The notes below the pieces were generated by a model. The model was not told the DNA's origin, did no database searches, and saw nothing but the letters and a program-made list of their open reading frames with translations. Positions 25,489-35,866 of a DNA stretch of 64,000 nucleotides are shown here, piece by piece; position 1 is the stretch's first letter; every line of letters begins with the position of its first letter. The stretch lies in assembly GCF_016746095.1 (NCBI RefSeq), contig NZ_JAERTY010000005.1, positions 62,001 through 126,000 of the forward strand. Direction: 5' to 3'. The position numbers and the translations under genes were made by a program. The DNA comes from Sphingobacterium faecale (GTDB lineage: Bacteria > Bacteroidota > Bacteroidia > Sphingobacteriales > Sphingobacteriaceae).

Positions 25489-26640
25489 TTAGTAAACAAT
25501 TAGTTTTTTATCCTTAATTTCAAAATTCACACCGGTAGTTTTTAAGACTTCCATGGCTGTTTCTAACTCGGTAGACCGAGGGATCTTACCCATAAACTGG
25601 TATTCTTGTACGGAGTTTTTGTATTCTACTTTTATGTCATACCAACGTGAAAACTCTTCCAATATAGTAGGTAGGCTGGCATCCTGAAAATAGAAATATC
25701 CTTCTTTCCAAGCTACGATGCCGTCCAAATTAACAGATTCCAAAGAAATAGTACCATTTTTTCTATTCAATTGTGCCTGTTGTCCTGGAGAAAGGGGATA
25801 GCTGTTGCTGCTAGATTTGACACCGACTATGATCGACCCTTCTACTAGGCTTGTTTTTATTTTTTTGCTATCATAGGTATTTATATTGAATTGAGTTCCT
25901 AGCACATCAACCATTTGATTATCGGTATATACCCTAAATGGTATACGGGTTTTATCATCTGTGTGCTTCGCTACTTCAAAATATGCCTCACCATAGTGTA
26001 AGATAACTTCTCTCCTATTCCCGGCAAATTTTAGTGGATATTTAAATGACGACAATGAATTTAACCATACTTTAGAACCATCGGGTAAAGTCACACGATA
26101 TTCACCACCTGCCGGTGTATTTATAGTATTGTAGACCAATTCTGAACCCTCATCATTTACAAAACTGTAAGTCAAATGCCCATTCTCATCTTTTTGAATC
26201 ATTACATTACCATCGTAGACTTTGGCGCCCACATTAATGCTATCAAGCAATACCTCTTTACCATCGGATAAAACTAAGGTAGCTCGAGAGCCCCCAGGTA
26301 CAATAGTAGCAAAGCTATCGTTCTCGGTATCTGTTTTGTAGAAATAGATAAGAAGTGTAGAGGCAAAGATAACTGTAATAGCCGCTGCGATATTCCTCCA
26401 CGCCGCGAAGGAGGATATTGTAGCCTTCGTTTCCATATGTGGCTTGCCCAAGCGTGCTTTCACTTGATTAAATATGCGGAGCTTTAGCTGCTCTTCGCTT
26501 TCTGCATAGGATGGGTGCAGTACAATATCTTGATCAGGTATTTCAGAGAACCATTTCGAAAAAACTTCTTTCTCTTCGTCCGAGATGGTGCCACCTACCC
26601 ATTTTGAAGCTAGAGATTCGTAGTATTTTTGCTTATCCAT
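25489..26640 (-). CDS. FecR-family anti-sigma factor (module 2)
   Basis: This 383-residue protein has a cytoplasmic sigma-binding part (about 1-80, with ESLASKWVGGTISDEEKEVF) and a membrane helix at about 82-100. The periplasmic FecR domain follows, with the run VTLPDGSKVWLNSLSSFKYP, then GEAYFEVAKH and VLGTQFNINTYD. The C-terminal DUF4974-like domain (about 300-380) carries DASLPTILEEFSRWYDIKVEY, the typical ending of Bacteroidetes anti-sigma factors paired with SusC. It lies 59 bases after the ECF sigma gene and about 150 bases before the susC start. It should relay the STN signal of the neighbouring SusC. Confidence 0.93.
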   Translation of the reverse strand: MDKQKYYESLASKWVGGTISDEEKEVFSKWFSEIPDQDIVLHPSYAESEEQLKLRIFNQVKARLGKPHMETKATISSFAAWRNIAAAITVIFASTLLIYFYKTDTENDSFATIVPGGSRATLVLSDGKEVLLDSINVGAKVYDGNVMIQKDENGHLTYSFVNDEGSELVYNTINTPAGGEYRVTLPDGSKVWLNSLSSFKYPLKFAGNRREVILHYGEAYFEVAKHTDDKTRIPFRVYTDNQMVDVLGTQFNINTYDSKKIKTSLVEGSIIVGVKSSSNSYPLSPGQQAQLNRKNGTISLESVNLDGIVAWKEGYFYFQDASLPTILEEFSRWYDIKVEYKNSVQEYQFMGKIPRSTELETAMEVLKTTGVNFEIKDKKLIVY

Positions 26641-26699
26641 ACAGAGCTTTTACATATATGTCCCTGTAGATTCACGAATCCCTTAGTCCAATAAGAAAA

Positions 26700-27263
26700 T
26701 TATAAAAGAATTTGCAGAAAATGGGATAGCCTCGTGCGTAAATGTTTAATTGCTTTGCCCAAATGAGCTTCCACAGTCTTTTCAGCAATATTCAATTCTT
26801 TAGCAATCTGCTTTTGCGTATACCCTTTTTCCCTACTTAATTGAAACACTAATCGACATTTTTCTGGTAATTCAGCTGTATATTTGCTCAATTGGTCTTT
26901 AAGCTCCTGATAAATTAGGTGTTCCTGGGTAGAATCATCTATCAGATTGCTCTTCAATAGTGAATTAACATAGTTCTGTTCCCTGTAGTATTTATCCAAC
27001 ACTTTTATTACTCTATATTTCACAGAGACGACTAGGTAGTTCGAGAGATTACTCTGAATTTCAAATGTCGCCCTTCGTCGCCAGAGGTTACAAAAAATAT
27101 CCTGCACTATTTCCTCTGCTGTCGCTAGACAATTCACCTTATAATAAGCTAATGTATAGAGTTTTTTCCAATACCTATCATAAATAATCTGGAAAGCTTT
27201 TTCATCCCCATTTTTCAATAGATACAAAAGTTTATCGTCTTCCATTAGTATTATCTGTGACAT
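26700..27263 (-). CDS. ECF RNA polymerase sigma factor (module 2)
   Basis: This 187-residue ECF sigma-70 factor has region 2 at about 20-90 (AFQIIYDRYWKKLYTLAYY, EEIVQDIFCNLWRRR) and region 4 at about 125-180, with the helix-turn-helix YTQKQIAKELNIAEKTVEAH. It is the first gene of the PUL operon and should activate susCD and the hydrolases when released by FecR. An ATG six codons downstream (27245, MEDDKLLY) is an equally plausible start. The 142 bases upstream hold an AT-rich region with no exact TAnnTTTG box. Confidence 0.93.
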   Translation of the reverse strand: MSQIILMEDDKLLYLLKNGDEKAFQIIYDRYWKKLYTLAYYKVNCLATAEEIVQDIFCNLWRRRATFEIQSNLSNYLVVSVKYRVIKVLDKYYREQNYVNSLLKSNLIDDSTQEHLIYQELKDQLSKYTAELPEKCRLVFQLSREKGYTQKQIAKELNIAEKTVEAHLGKAIKHLRTRLSHFLQILL

Positions 27264-27405
27264 CGATTTTTTGGTTTCAACAAGTGGTTACTAGTGTCCA
27301 ATATACAAATTATAATTATTTATGAGAAATTTAGATTTTGTGAATAGATTTTTCTTAGAGGATATTCACATTTTTTGGACTCTATCAGGCTGCTCTTTCC
27401 AAGGC

Positions 27406-29448
27406 TTAAAATCTTCGAATTGTTTTTGAGATTGCTGCTTTACCCTCACCTTCTGAAGACTTAATTTTTATTTGGTAATCGTAAAGTTGATCTGATCGGA
27501 CATCATAATCCACATATGGCTTATCCGGATATACAGAGGCTATTTTTATATAGTTTGATTGTCCTATCATCTTTCTATACAGAATATACTGCTCATTTGG
27601 AAGAAATGATACCTCGGGCCAGAATATTTCTATACCCATATTCAAATTGCGCAGGTAAAGTTCCTGCGGTAATAATATTGTCTGTAGTCTAGTAGGCTTA
27701 ACAGCCGATGTTGGAGAAAGGATACTATGATTACCCCAAGAATCTAGCGATGCAACGGCATATATATACGATTCGGAAGTTTGTACCGTAGTGTCCGTAA
27801 AGAAAGGTAAGGTATGGATAGTTTTCATCATAGGTACGAACTCCTCCCCGTCAGATTTTTTCCTATATAGCATATATCCATCCACTTTATCGTCACGCTG
27901 TATTACATCATCCCAATTTAAAACTATTGCATCGTCCGCCCACCTTGCTTCCAGCCCTCCGGGTGGACTTAGATTTACCGGTCTTTGTACAGATACGGAT
28001 ACTATTTCTGAAGTATCGCTGACCTGTTGGTTTAGACTGATAGCTTGCAAGGCGTATTGCAATTGACCTGAAAAACCAGGTGCGATGCTGGTATCCAGAA
28101 AGGTATGTGCCTGTACCGCAGAGGAGATGACTGCCATATCTTTTCTCGATGTGCCACGCAGTATATAGTAACCGAATAGATTCAGTTCTTCACCCTGCTG
28201 CCATTTTAAGCGCACTCCCTGTTTTACAACTTCAGCCGATACCTGTGTCGGTATGTTCGGTATAGTACTGTCTCTATGACCAACGTAACCCGTAGTTTCT
28301 GCAAACTGCATAGGATCTGCAAGAGGTAGATCGAACAACAATGGGCGGACGCGATAATAATACACAGACGATCCAACAACCCTATCGTCAAAAAATGTTC
28401 GCTCTTCTGCAGGTATAGTATCAAGAACAATATAGTCTTCTGATACCTTTCTGGATTTTAAAATCTGTATCCCAGCATACAATGCATCATCTGGAATACT
28501 GTCCCAAGTTAATAAAATTCCTCCCAAGGTGTCCCTAGCCTGCAGGTTCATAACAGGTTTGATCGTCCCTTTGGATACTGATACGGTATATACCGTGTCG
28601 GATGGAAGACCTATGTTGCCTGCGAAATCCTCGATCTGTATATAATACGCTAGATTGCGGCCAGGCTCTACAACGTCCGAATGATAGACAAAAGTACTAT
28701 CAGACAAAATACTACTTCCTGTCACTAAAGTTCTTCCTTGCTCCTTGAAGCCTTGGTTGTGTGCTCCTTGTTTATAAACTCGGGCGATCAACGGGAAAGG
28801 GCTCTTCTTACTAGCTGTTGTACTCAACCAACTCATCGATACGATACTATCGCTAGGCGATATAGACGCTATGGTATATTGTTCGGGATAGGTAGGAAGA
28901 CCAGCCGGAATTTCGACAATCCGTTGCTGTACCTCCCTGGCAGCAATGATCTTCGTCAGACGGTATGTAGACACCTTATCTGGATCTCTATTATGGTCTG
29001 TAAATGTCAGTCCAAGAGCTTCCTGAAGATCAGGATTGATCAATAAAATACCTAGTACAGCTGGTCCCTCTTTCAGGAGTCTGTCATAAACCTCTTCTGT
29101 ACGCTGTACACCCATCTTGTTCTTTATGTCGTCCATCATTCCCCCTAGATTTTTTTCTAATTCGATAGCTGATTTTGGAAAGCTGATATCTGCTAATCTT
29201 TTGAAATTACGGCTACCTCGATCGGCCCGTTCTACACGTATGTACTCATTATAGAGAGGGAACTTATCGATATTACCAGGGAAAGCAGCTGCAGCCACTA
29301 TAATAGTCTTCTTTGGACCCGCTAATATCATTTCAAATTCTTGATTGATAGGGTGTTCCTGTGCTGTAGAAGTAGTTGTAAATAAACTATTCATTACCAG
29401 TACAAATAGTAACGGTATTTTTATTTTATTTCCTAGTTTCATTATCAT
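27406..29448 (-). CDS. Secreted protein with several fibronectin type III-like domains
   Basis: This 680-residue exported protein has a signal peptide (about 1-29, ending STAQ). An N-terminal helical region (about 30-190, with NLGGMMDDIKNKMGVQRTEEVYDRLL) matches no family known to me. At least four fn3-like beta-sandwich units follow (about 195-290, 295-385, 395-490, 495-590, and a possible fifth to 680). Tell-tale phrases are GGILLTWDSIPDDALYAGIQI, GVRLKWQQGEELNLFGYYIL, AIVLNWDDVIQRDDKVDGYML and GIEIFWPEVSFLPNEQYILY. No catalytic motif and no T9SS C-terminal sorting domain are visible. It is the last gene of the four-gene surface cluster, 19 bases after the 2132-residue gene. It is probably periplasmic or surface-exposed. 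Confidence 0.85.
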   Translation of the reverse strand: MIMKLGNKIKIPLLFVLVMNSLFTTTSTAQEHPINQEFEMILAGPKKTIIVAAAAFPGNIDKFPLYNEYIRVERADRGSRNFKRLADISFPKSAIELEKNLGGMMDDIKNKMGVQRTEEVYDRLLKEGPAVLGILLINPDLQEALGLTFTDHNRDPDKVSTYRLTKIIAAREVQQRIVEIPAGLPTYPEQYTIASISPSDSIVSMSWLSTTASKKSPFPLIARVYKQGAHNQGFKEQGRTLVTGSSILSDSTFVYHSDVVEPGRNLAYYIQIEDFAGNIGLPSDTVYTVSVSKGTIKPVMNLQARDTLGGILLTWDSIPDDALYAGIQILKSRKVSEDYIVLDTIPAEERTFFDDRVVGSSVYYYRVRPLLFDLPLADPMQFAETTGYVGHRDSTIPNIPTQVSAEVVKQGVRLKWQQGEELNLFGYYILRGTSRKDMAVISSAVQAHTFLDTSIAPGFSGQLQYALQAISLNQQVSDTSEIVSVSVQRPVNLSPPGGLEARWADDAIVLNWDDVIQRDDKVDGYMLYRKKSDGEEFVPMMKTIHTLPFFTDTTVQTSESYIYAVASLDSWGNHSILSPTSAVKPTRLQTILLPQELYLRNLNMGIEIFWPEVSFLPNEQYILYRKMIGQSNYIKIASVYPDKPYVDYDVRSDQLYDYQIKIKSSEGEGKAAISKTIRRF

Positions 29449-29467
29449 TACAGTTAATAAATTCTAT

Positions 29468-32400
29468 TTATCGACATAGATTTCCTGTGTTAGAATTACC
29501 CATGCCAACGCTAAATTGTAATCCTCGTTTGGTGCTTATATCCAGTGCCGCGTGCGCCCCGATACAGACTCTCCCGCCACAAGGTATCAACCATGCACAA
29601 AACTCGACACTGTTACAATTGGCGCGTTTACCGATCTGTATTTCTATATTCCCGCCGGCACGCCCACCCAGCTGCCAGCCATTTGCGGTACTATATCCTC
29701 CCATTAATGCATAACAGGTTGAAAATCCACCACCTACACAAATCCCTATGAAGCAACCTTCCCCTCCGGCTTCCACAGTCCCCGCCAAACGGAAGCGGTA
29801 ATCATTCTCTGCAAAGTTCAAAACGAGGACAGCATCACTACCGGTATAAAACCAAGCTCTGACTCCAAAGACATCGCCCCCTATACCGACAGCTCTGTCC
29901 TTGGGTACACCGAAGCTAGTGCTGCTATGTAAATACACGCCTGAGAAAGCCGAATTACCATTGTACAATTCTCCCTCGAGGTATTTGAAATAGGAAGCGA
30001 TCTCATCACCTCTGCTTTTTGGATTTTTGATGTTTACGCCTAGTGCAAACTCCCCATAGTTTTTGAGTATTTTCAGTATATCCACGTCCATATTTGCTCC
30101 TAGGAATACATAGTTTTCCTGAGGATCCCATTTGATTTTCAACAAACCATTTAATCGGGCCCGCGCTACGCCTTTTATTGGTTCGATATCCGAATTTACC
30201 GTTATAGCGAAAAACTTATCCCTAAAGTTCAACACGGTATAAGCATCGACCAGTTTGAAGGTCGTGCCAACGACCACTCCCACATGCCCCGTAATAATAG
30301 GTCCAGACTCGACGGTAAGGCTGATCGGTTTAAGCTCGACAAGTGCTCGCATGCCAGAGATAGTGGCTCCACCTTTAATATTGACCATAAACTTTTTATT
30401 GGCACTGTTATAGCTAAAACCTCCGCCCACTTGCGTTATTTCCACAATGCCAATTGGAATCGACACCCCTGCTGCGAACTCGGCACCTATGTCAATACCA
30501 CCACTTACCTTTCGGTAATGAAAACCTATTTCCGCATTAATTGGCGTGCCCGGAATTCCTAGTTTACCACCTCCTTTAAAGCCATCTTCATAAAGACCTA
30601 CTGTCACTCCGGCTTTAAGAACGGCAACTGAAAGCTCACCCTTTATAGTACCTACGCTGAACCCCACCTGCCCTCCGGTATTAACGGAAAAACGAATGTC
30701 GGAGGCTTCGAAGCGAAGCCCAGGAAATTCTGCAGAAAACTCACCCTGTACGGAAATATAAGGTTTCTGTCCAGAAAGTGTACTCAGGGTCAGGCTTGCA
30801 AGCTTAAATTTGGCAAAAGCCAGATCAGCTGTTTGATTTACAGGTGCTTCTAATAAGAATCGTCCATCGGTCTGAAATTGAAATGAAGGAATTTTAATCT
30901 CTTTAGTAAATAATGTCCCAAATTTCATGTTGGCGCTTCCGGCCAGATAATAGACTTGTGTATTGCCTACGCGACCAAATCCAAGGGGTTGGCTACCCGT
31001 GGTAAGCTGTGCAATTTTATATATGGAAATACCATTGGTAGGAAAATTGAAGTCACCTCCATAAATTGCATCTTTTCCTATCTTTAAGTTTGTAAAATCG
31101 ATAGTTGATTCGCTCGACTGCGGTATCGTAAATTTTAACCTACCGCCCACTTTAAAACCACTTTCATTGAATAGCAGTGCGGTCAACTGAGCCTTCCAAC
31201 TGCCGATTTGAAATGAAGGGAGGTTCTGTTGTTGTACCTTGACGACCTGTATTTTCAGGTCTTTGGATAGTTTAAACTGCTCTACCTGTATATTGGCAGC
31301 TGATATCGGCCCCAGAGCTGGGGTTTTTATCTCTCCCGCCAATTCTATGCCCTCCATGCTTACAGAAGAACGAGAAAGATCCAGTTTCATCGTAAACCCA
31401 TACAAGCTAGCAGTCAGGTCAGCGCCATCGGCTTTAGCCAACTTTAAATGTACGTTCTGTACACTATTGGCATTTGCTTTGAATACATCGATCTGAGGAG
31501 TACCAACAGCATCATTCAAGGTCAGTAAGATGGGCTGACTTGAAGGTAGTGTATATCCGCGTGATCCTTGGATCTTGCTTATATCGATCTCTACGCGTCC
31601 CGTTATCGTACCTTTACCCTGCTCATTCCCAGTTACTTTTAGTTGTTGGTTGCTTTTTAGAACAACAGGTAAGAATCCGAACGCTTTAAGTGTTATATTA
31701 TTTAAATCAGTCAATACCACATTATTCTGTGGTATTGCATTTCCTTGCCTATCGAAACTTACCCTAGCGTCTGTAAAAGGGATAGCTATAGCGATATCTT
31801 TATCAAAAAGAGGTGCAACTCCTTTCATATTTACAAACCGACCAGTCCAACGCTCCCCAGCTCCATCCGATTCGGCCTTATCCAACTCGATCTCAAACCC
31901 CAGTAAGCTACTGATATTGCGTCCGCCACCGTCTTCCAACATAAAATCAAGCTGTAAGTCCTGTTGCTGTTGAAGTTGTCGCGCTTCCCGTTTGGCAAAA
32001 TAACCAGATTTGGACGCTCGCATCGTGTATTCCCCTATCGGCATATAAAGTTCGTACCGCCCCGAAGCGTCGGTCTTAGTATTGAGGTAGTCTCTTCCTT
32101 CTACGGCAATGTAAGCATTGTCCAATACGAAGGTTCCTGATCTCACGATACCATACACTTTTACTCCGCGCTCCAGCTCTATGCGTATATCTGTTACTTT
32201 ACCGGTTTCATCGATCTGTATTGAGCGTTGTATTGGAACCAGACCCGATCCTTGAGGCCCTTTAACGGTTACTGTGGCTCGGCCGCCAAAACCTTCGTAC
32301 AGCCATATCCCATCGATATCGGTGTATTGCAGGCTATCAAAGAGACTGATCAATGCATCAGCAACAGGAGCACCACTTTGCTTATATACCACTGTAAACT

Positions 32401-35400
32401 TAACCTTTCCTAAACGTGGTAACATAGGGCCGATGTCACCGAGATCGGTCGTTTCGGTACCCGAAAATACAAATGCATTGCTTTTATAGGTTTTATTGAT
32501 CTGCGCCTGAAAACTATTGTTTAACTGCAATTGTTCGGTCAGCACTGATAAATCTTCCTCATAGTTACCTGGTCCTCGCGTATTCCCAATACCTTGAAGG
32601 GTCGACTGATTCAGCGGATTACCTATATTACCTGCGGCGTTACCAAACATGGCCGGAGAAAAAGTAGCACCTAGATTTAGTGCATTCTTAACCGTATGGG
32701 TGTTCTGTACAGATTGCGTCCAGTTGTCCACGGTCTGCATATTCATTACCTCTTGTCCGGGCTTTACTACAGCAACTTGGACAATCTTATCCTTTAATCC
32801 CAATTTATCAGGATTAGTCACTGATGCAATCTCTACCAGGTTAACTTTTATCTCTAGTGGAAGATAGCCTTCCTTTTCTACAATTAAAGTATGGTTTCCT
32901 CTATAATAACTAGTTTGGAACAGACCTTGTTCTCCTGTTTCGAAGTAATTGGTACTTCCCTTAAAATGTGCACGGGCAAAGGGAATTCCCTTTTTCTCCT
33001 GGTCTACTACACGTCCCACAATATTGAATATCTCTGGTGATATTGTAAATGAGCGCGTTTCCATGATACCTTTACCCGCGATGAACTGTTGCTCCATTCC
33101 AGGGCTTACTTCTAGATTTTTAAAAGAAGCAGGTACACTAGCCAACTTTACAGTATACGAAGCTCCCTCTTTTAATAAGGGAAGATTACCGATATAATAC
33201 TGCCCGGTGCTATCTGTTTTTACGGTATATTGTCCATATTTCTTGCGCAATGCCTCTTCTGAAGCATATTGATCTCCCGTGATTAGCTGTTGGTACGTGA
33301 TGTCTGCAACTACGCTACTGTTTGCTAATGTGTTTCCTGCCGCAACATATACTGGCTGGGATGTGCCATCAATGGCGCTGGCCGAAGCCAACATGTTTAT
33401 ATTGGTACCCAACTGTGTGAGTTTTGTCCCTGGGATTGTCCCCGCGAGGCTTCCCCCACTGCTATTCAACAAGGTACTTGCTTTATTTATCTGACTGGTC
33501 AGGACTTGGTTGAGGCTTCCCACAGTTACCAACGAAGAAGAAATTGATATTTTATCTTCTTCTCTGAAAGACACGGTAAGCACCGCATCTGCTACGGGTA
33601 CCATATTTTCTCCCGCCTTTAATATCACTTGTCCGCTCACGGCAGGCTGTACCAATGCACCTACAAAAGTGGGCCGCGCTACTAAAATCTGTGATGGGCT
33701 AAGTTTTTGGTCGATGACGCGAAACCCACTGCTCTTATTCTTGAGCACCTTATTTAAGGGCTCGAATTCAAGTCGTAACTCGCCACTATAGAATAGACCT
33801 GCAAAAGAAAAGTTGTAACGATCTTTTCGCTGATCTGATGCCTCTATGCTATCTTTGGCGATGACGATATAGGTTCGGCCTCCTAAAATGACCTCCTGTC
33901 GATCCCTATTCTTATCAGCTCTTTCATGCTGCAGATAGGTGTTTTTTGTAACCTCCTCTTTTGGCCTCAGTAAGCGTACTCTAACGCCGGGGTTACCAAG
34001 CCCTTCGCCGTTATGTGGTTCGATCTGATAAGTAGGATTCAATCGGTAGGTTTTGGCCAACAAGAGTTTTTCACCGAGTTCTATAGTTGGGGAGCTACTC
34101 AACTCTTGAATAGGAATGCTATGTTCAAAAGTTTCAAAATCAGATGTTTCTACCGTTAGTATTATGCGTTCGTATGAGTTGTTTCCAGCATACTTGGGAT
34201 CCATAAAATGTATTTCAAAGTTTCCTTCCAGATCAGTCCGCCCTGTAGCCAGTATATTAACTTGATTGAAGTCCCCTCCTTTCAATTGTGGTACGGTGTT
34301 GCTTCCTGCATCGGTGATAATCGTATTCCCTGGATTGACTCTATTGCTAGCTTGAGCGTCACTCGCTACATTGCCCCCAGATACCGCAGCATTCCCCATT
34401 GGTGTAGCTATATTTTTTAATGAGCCTTCGGTGCGTAATCCTGCCCATAGATTGTCCTGTTCTACAGTAGTTTTCGACGGTTTTGGATTGTTGCTCTGTG
34501 TATTCGCTGATCCTATATTGTTATTTTTGATTATGGACTTCACTCCGCGTAGGGTTATCTTGGCATGGGCCAGTGCATGTCGTTCCTGCCCAGCTTGAGG
34601 TGTTACGTTTTCATATGTGAGCGCTAATGATGATGCGCCATTGGCACTCATTACACTGCTTGCCTCTACCGATAATGTAGGAGCTGCTCGCGTTTCGCCT
34701 ATCATCTTCCTACCGTCAAGCGTGGGGTCTGTCTGTGCTAGTGCGGTCGCATTATTGGCCTGAATCGGGTTGTGTTCCAAATAATGCGAGGCCAGCAGCG
34801 ACGTTTGCAGCGTATTGCCGACCACACCTGGGTGCATATTTCCTGTATCCCCCTTATACGGCAAGGCTACGGCTGGTTTATGTACCTCTTCGGATCGTTT
34901 AAATGCCCATACCAATCTTCCTTTAATTGTGTTTGTTGCATATTTCTTCGGTAAGTTCTCTTCTGAAGATGTTTTTTTATTATTATCTGTTGTTATTGTT
35001 TCGCTGTCCCCTTCTTTTCCATAGGTAAATACCAGTACCTCGCTGATTCCCCGATTTCTAAAAAAGGTTTTCCCTTCTGGATCCTGTGCCTGTACCACTA
35101 GTGCATATTTGCGTCCAGGTACCAAAGCGGGATAGGACGGACCATATAACAGCATATTCTGAAACACCGTTTCTTCTATCAGTGGCGGAGTGGATTGTAT
35201 CAAATCGTTTGGATTTCGAGGTGCAACCATCTCCACTATCCTTACTTTATACTGCGTGCCCGGAGGCGATCCGGGGGGCGTAGACCACGTGATAGGGAAT
35301 GCTTGGACAGCTTTGGTATCCAGCACCTGATCGGCAAAAGGAGACAAAATTCTTGGGGGTTCGACATCCGAGATCCTAAAGCTGGTACAGCCTAGGGGTT

Positions 35401-35866
35401 GATCTGGGCTGATCGGTTCGAGGTTACTGTAGCGCAATGCGCGTATACATAAAGTGTAATTCCCCTCCAAAAGCCCTACACCTCTAGTCATATCCGTCCG
35501 GCTTATACCGGTATACTCAATCTTATTGATATCAAATAAAAAGGCGATATCATTCCCATGGAGACTGATACTTTGTCCGGCCTGTATGGTTATAGGACTT
35601 GGGCTTCTATAACCCGGCTTTACCCACGCTGCAATTCCATTATCTCCCGTTATTTTTGCGGTAAGCTGTACGTTGACTTCGGTCGTGGATAGATTGGTCA
35701 GTGTTACCAACATTAACTCAGGATGTGAGGCATAATCTGCAATCCGGCTCTGATAAGGAGGTAACACATGGGTCGTAATCTGTACCTGTCCCCACAGATA
35801 TGGCCCGCATAGTAAACTTGCAAAAATTATAAGTATATAACGTATGTTCGAAAGTATCAGTTTCAT
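29468..35866 (-). CDS. Giant (2132 aa) secreted beta-rich protein, TANFOR-like N-terminus
   Basis: This is the largest gene in the window. After a signal peptide (about 1-26, ending LWGQ) comes a region (about 27-285) starting VQITTHVLPPYQSRIADYA. It resembles the TANFOR domain of Tannerella and Flavobacteria; this match is from memory and uncertain. Between about 300 and 540 is a low-complexity Asn/Ser/Ala-rich linker. Carboxypeptidase-regulatory-like sandwiches follow, for example around 960-1010 (NIVGRVVDQEKKGIPFARAHF) and 1255-1310 (VKVYGIVRSGTFVLDNAYIAVE). The last 700 residues are glycine- and beta-strand-rich, like a barrel or long beta-solenoid, and the last 100 contain eight or so cysteines, ending NTGNLCR. 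The start overlaps the upstream gene by four bases (ATGA). Function is unknown; a surface adhesin or secretion component is possible. Confidence 0.85.
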   Translation of the reverse strand: MKLILSNIRYILIIFASLLCGPYLWGQVQITTHVLPPYQSRIADYASHPELMLVTLTNLSTTEVNVQLTAKITGDNGIAAWVKPGYRSPSPITIQAGQSISLHGNDIAFLFDINKIEYTGISRTDMTRGVGLLEGNYTLCIRALRYSNLEPISPDQPLGCTSFRISDVEPPRILSPFADQVLDTKAVQAFPITWSTPPGSPPGTQYKVRIVEMVAPRNPNDLIQSTPPLIEETVFQNMLLYGPSYPALVPGRKYALVVQAQDPEGKTFFRNRGISEVLVFTYGKEGDSETITTDNNKKTSSEENLPKKYATNTIKGRLVWAFKRSEEVHKPAVALPYKGDTGNMHPGVVGNTLQTSLLASHYLEHNPIQANNATALAQTDPTLDGRKMIGETRAAPTLSVEASSVMSANGASSLALTYENVTPQAGQERHALAHAKITLRGVKSIIKNNNIGSANTQSNNPKPSKTTVEQDNLWAGLRTEGSLKNIATPMGNAAVSGGNVASDAQASNRVNPGNTIITDAGSNTVPQLKGGDFNQVNILATGRTDLEGNFEIHFMDPKYAGNNSYERIILTVETSDFETFEHSIPIQELSSSPTIELGEKLLLAKTYRLNPTYQIEPHNGEGLGNPGVRVRLLRPKEEVTKNTYLQHERADKNRDRQEVILGGRTYIVIAKDSIEASDQRKDRYNFSFAGLFYSGELRLEFEPLNKVLKNKSSGFRVIDQKLSPSQILVARPTFVGALVQPAVSGQVILKAGENMVPVADAVLTVSFREEDKISISSSLVTVGSLNQVLTSQINKASTLLNSSGGSLAGTIPGTKLTQLGTNINMLASASAIDGTSQPVYVAAGNTLANSSVVADITYQQLITGDQYASEEALRKKYGQYTVKTDSTGQYYIGNLPLLKEGASYTVKLASVPASFKNLEVSPGMEQQFIAGKGIMETRSFTISPEIFNIVGRVVDQEKKGIPFARAHFKGSTNYFETGEQGLFQTSYYRGNHTLIVEKEGYLPLEIKVNLVEIASVTNPDKLGLKDKIVQVAVVKPGQEVMNMQTVDNWTQSVQNTHTVKNALNLGATFSPAMFGNAAGNIGNPLNQSTLQGIGNTRGPGNYEEDLSVLTEQLQLNNSFQAQINKTYKSNAFVFSGTETTDLGDIGPMLPRLGKVKFTVVYKQSGAPVADALISLFDSLQYTDIDGIWLYEGFGGRATVTVKGPQGSGLVPIQRSIQIDETGKVTDIRIELERGVKVYGIVRSGTFVLDNAYIAVEGRDYLNTKTDASGRYELYMPIGEYTMRASKSGYFAKREARQLQQQQDLQLDFMLEDGGGRNISSLLGFEIELDKAESDGAGERWTGRFVNMKGVAPLFDKDIAIAIPFTDARVSFDRQGNAIPQNNVVLTDLNNITLKAFGFLPVVLKSNQQLKVTGNEQGKGTITGRVEIDISKIQGSRGYTLPSSQPILLTLNDAVGTPQIDVFKANANSVQNVHLKLAKADGADLTASLYGFTMKLDLSRSSVSMEGIELAGEIKTPALGPISAANIQVEQFKLSKDLKIQVVKVQQQNLPSFQIGSWKAQLTALLFNESGFKVGGRLKFTIPQSSESTIDFTNLKIGKDAIYGGDFNFPTNGISIYKIAQLTTGSQPLGFGRVGNTQVYYLAGSANMKFGTLFTKEIKIPSFQFQTDGRFLLEAPVNQTADLAFAKFKLASLTLSTLSGQKPYISVQGEFSAEFPGLRFEASDIRFSVNTGGQVGFSVGTIKGELSVAVLKAGVTVGLYEDGFKGGGKLGIPGTPINAEIGFHYRKVSGGIDIGAEFAAGVSIPIGIVEITQVGGGFSYNSANKKFMVNIKGGATISGMRALVELKPISLTVESGPIITGHVGVVVGTTFKLVDAYTVLNFRDKFFAITVNSDIEPIKGVARARLNGLLKIKWDPQENYVFLGANMDVDILKILKNYGEFALGVNIKNPKSRGDEIASYFKYLEGELYNGNSAFSGVYLHSSTSFGVPKDRAVGIGGDVFGVRAWFYTGSDAVLVLNFAENDYRFRLAGTVEAGGEGCFIGICVGGGFSTCYALMGGYSTANGWQLGGRAGGNIEIQIGKRANCNSVEFCAWLIPCGGRVCIGAHAALDISTKRGLQFSVGMGNSNTGNLCR

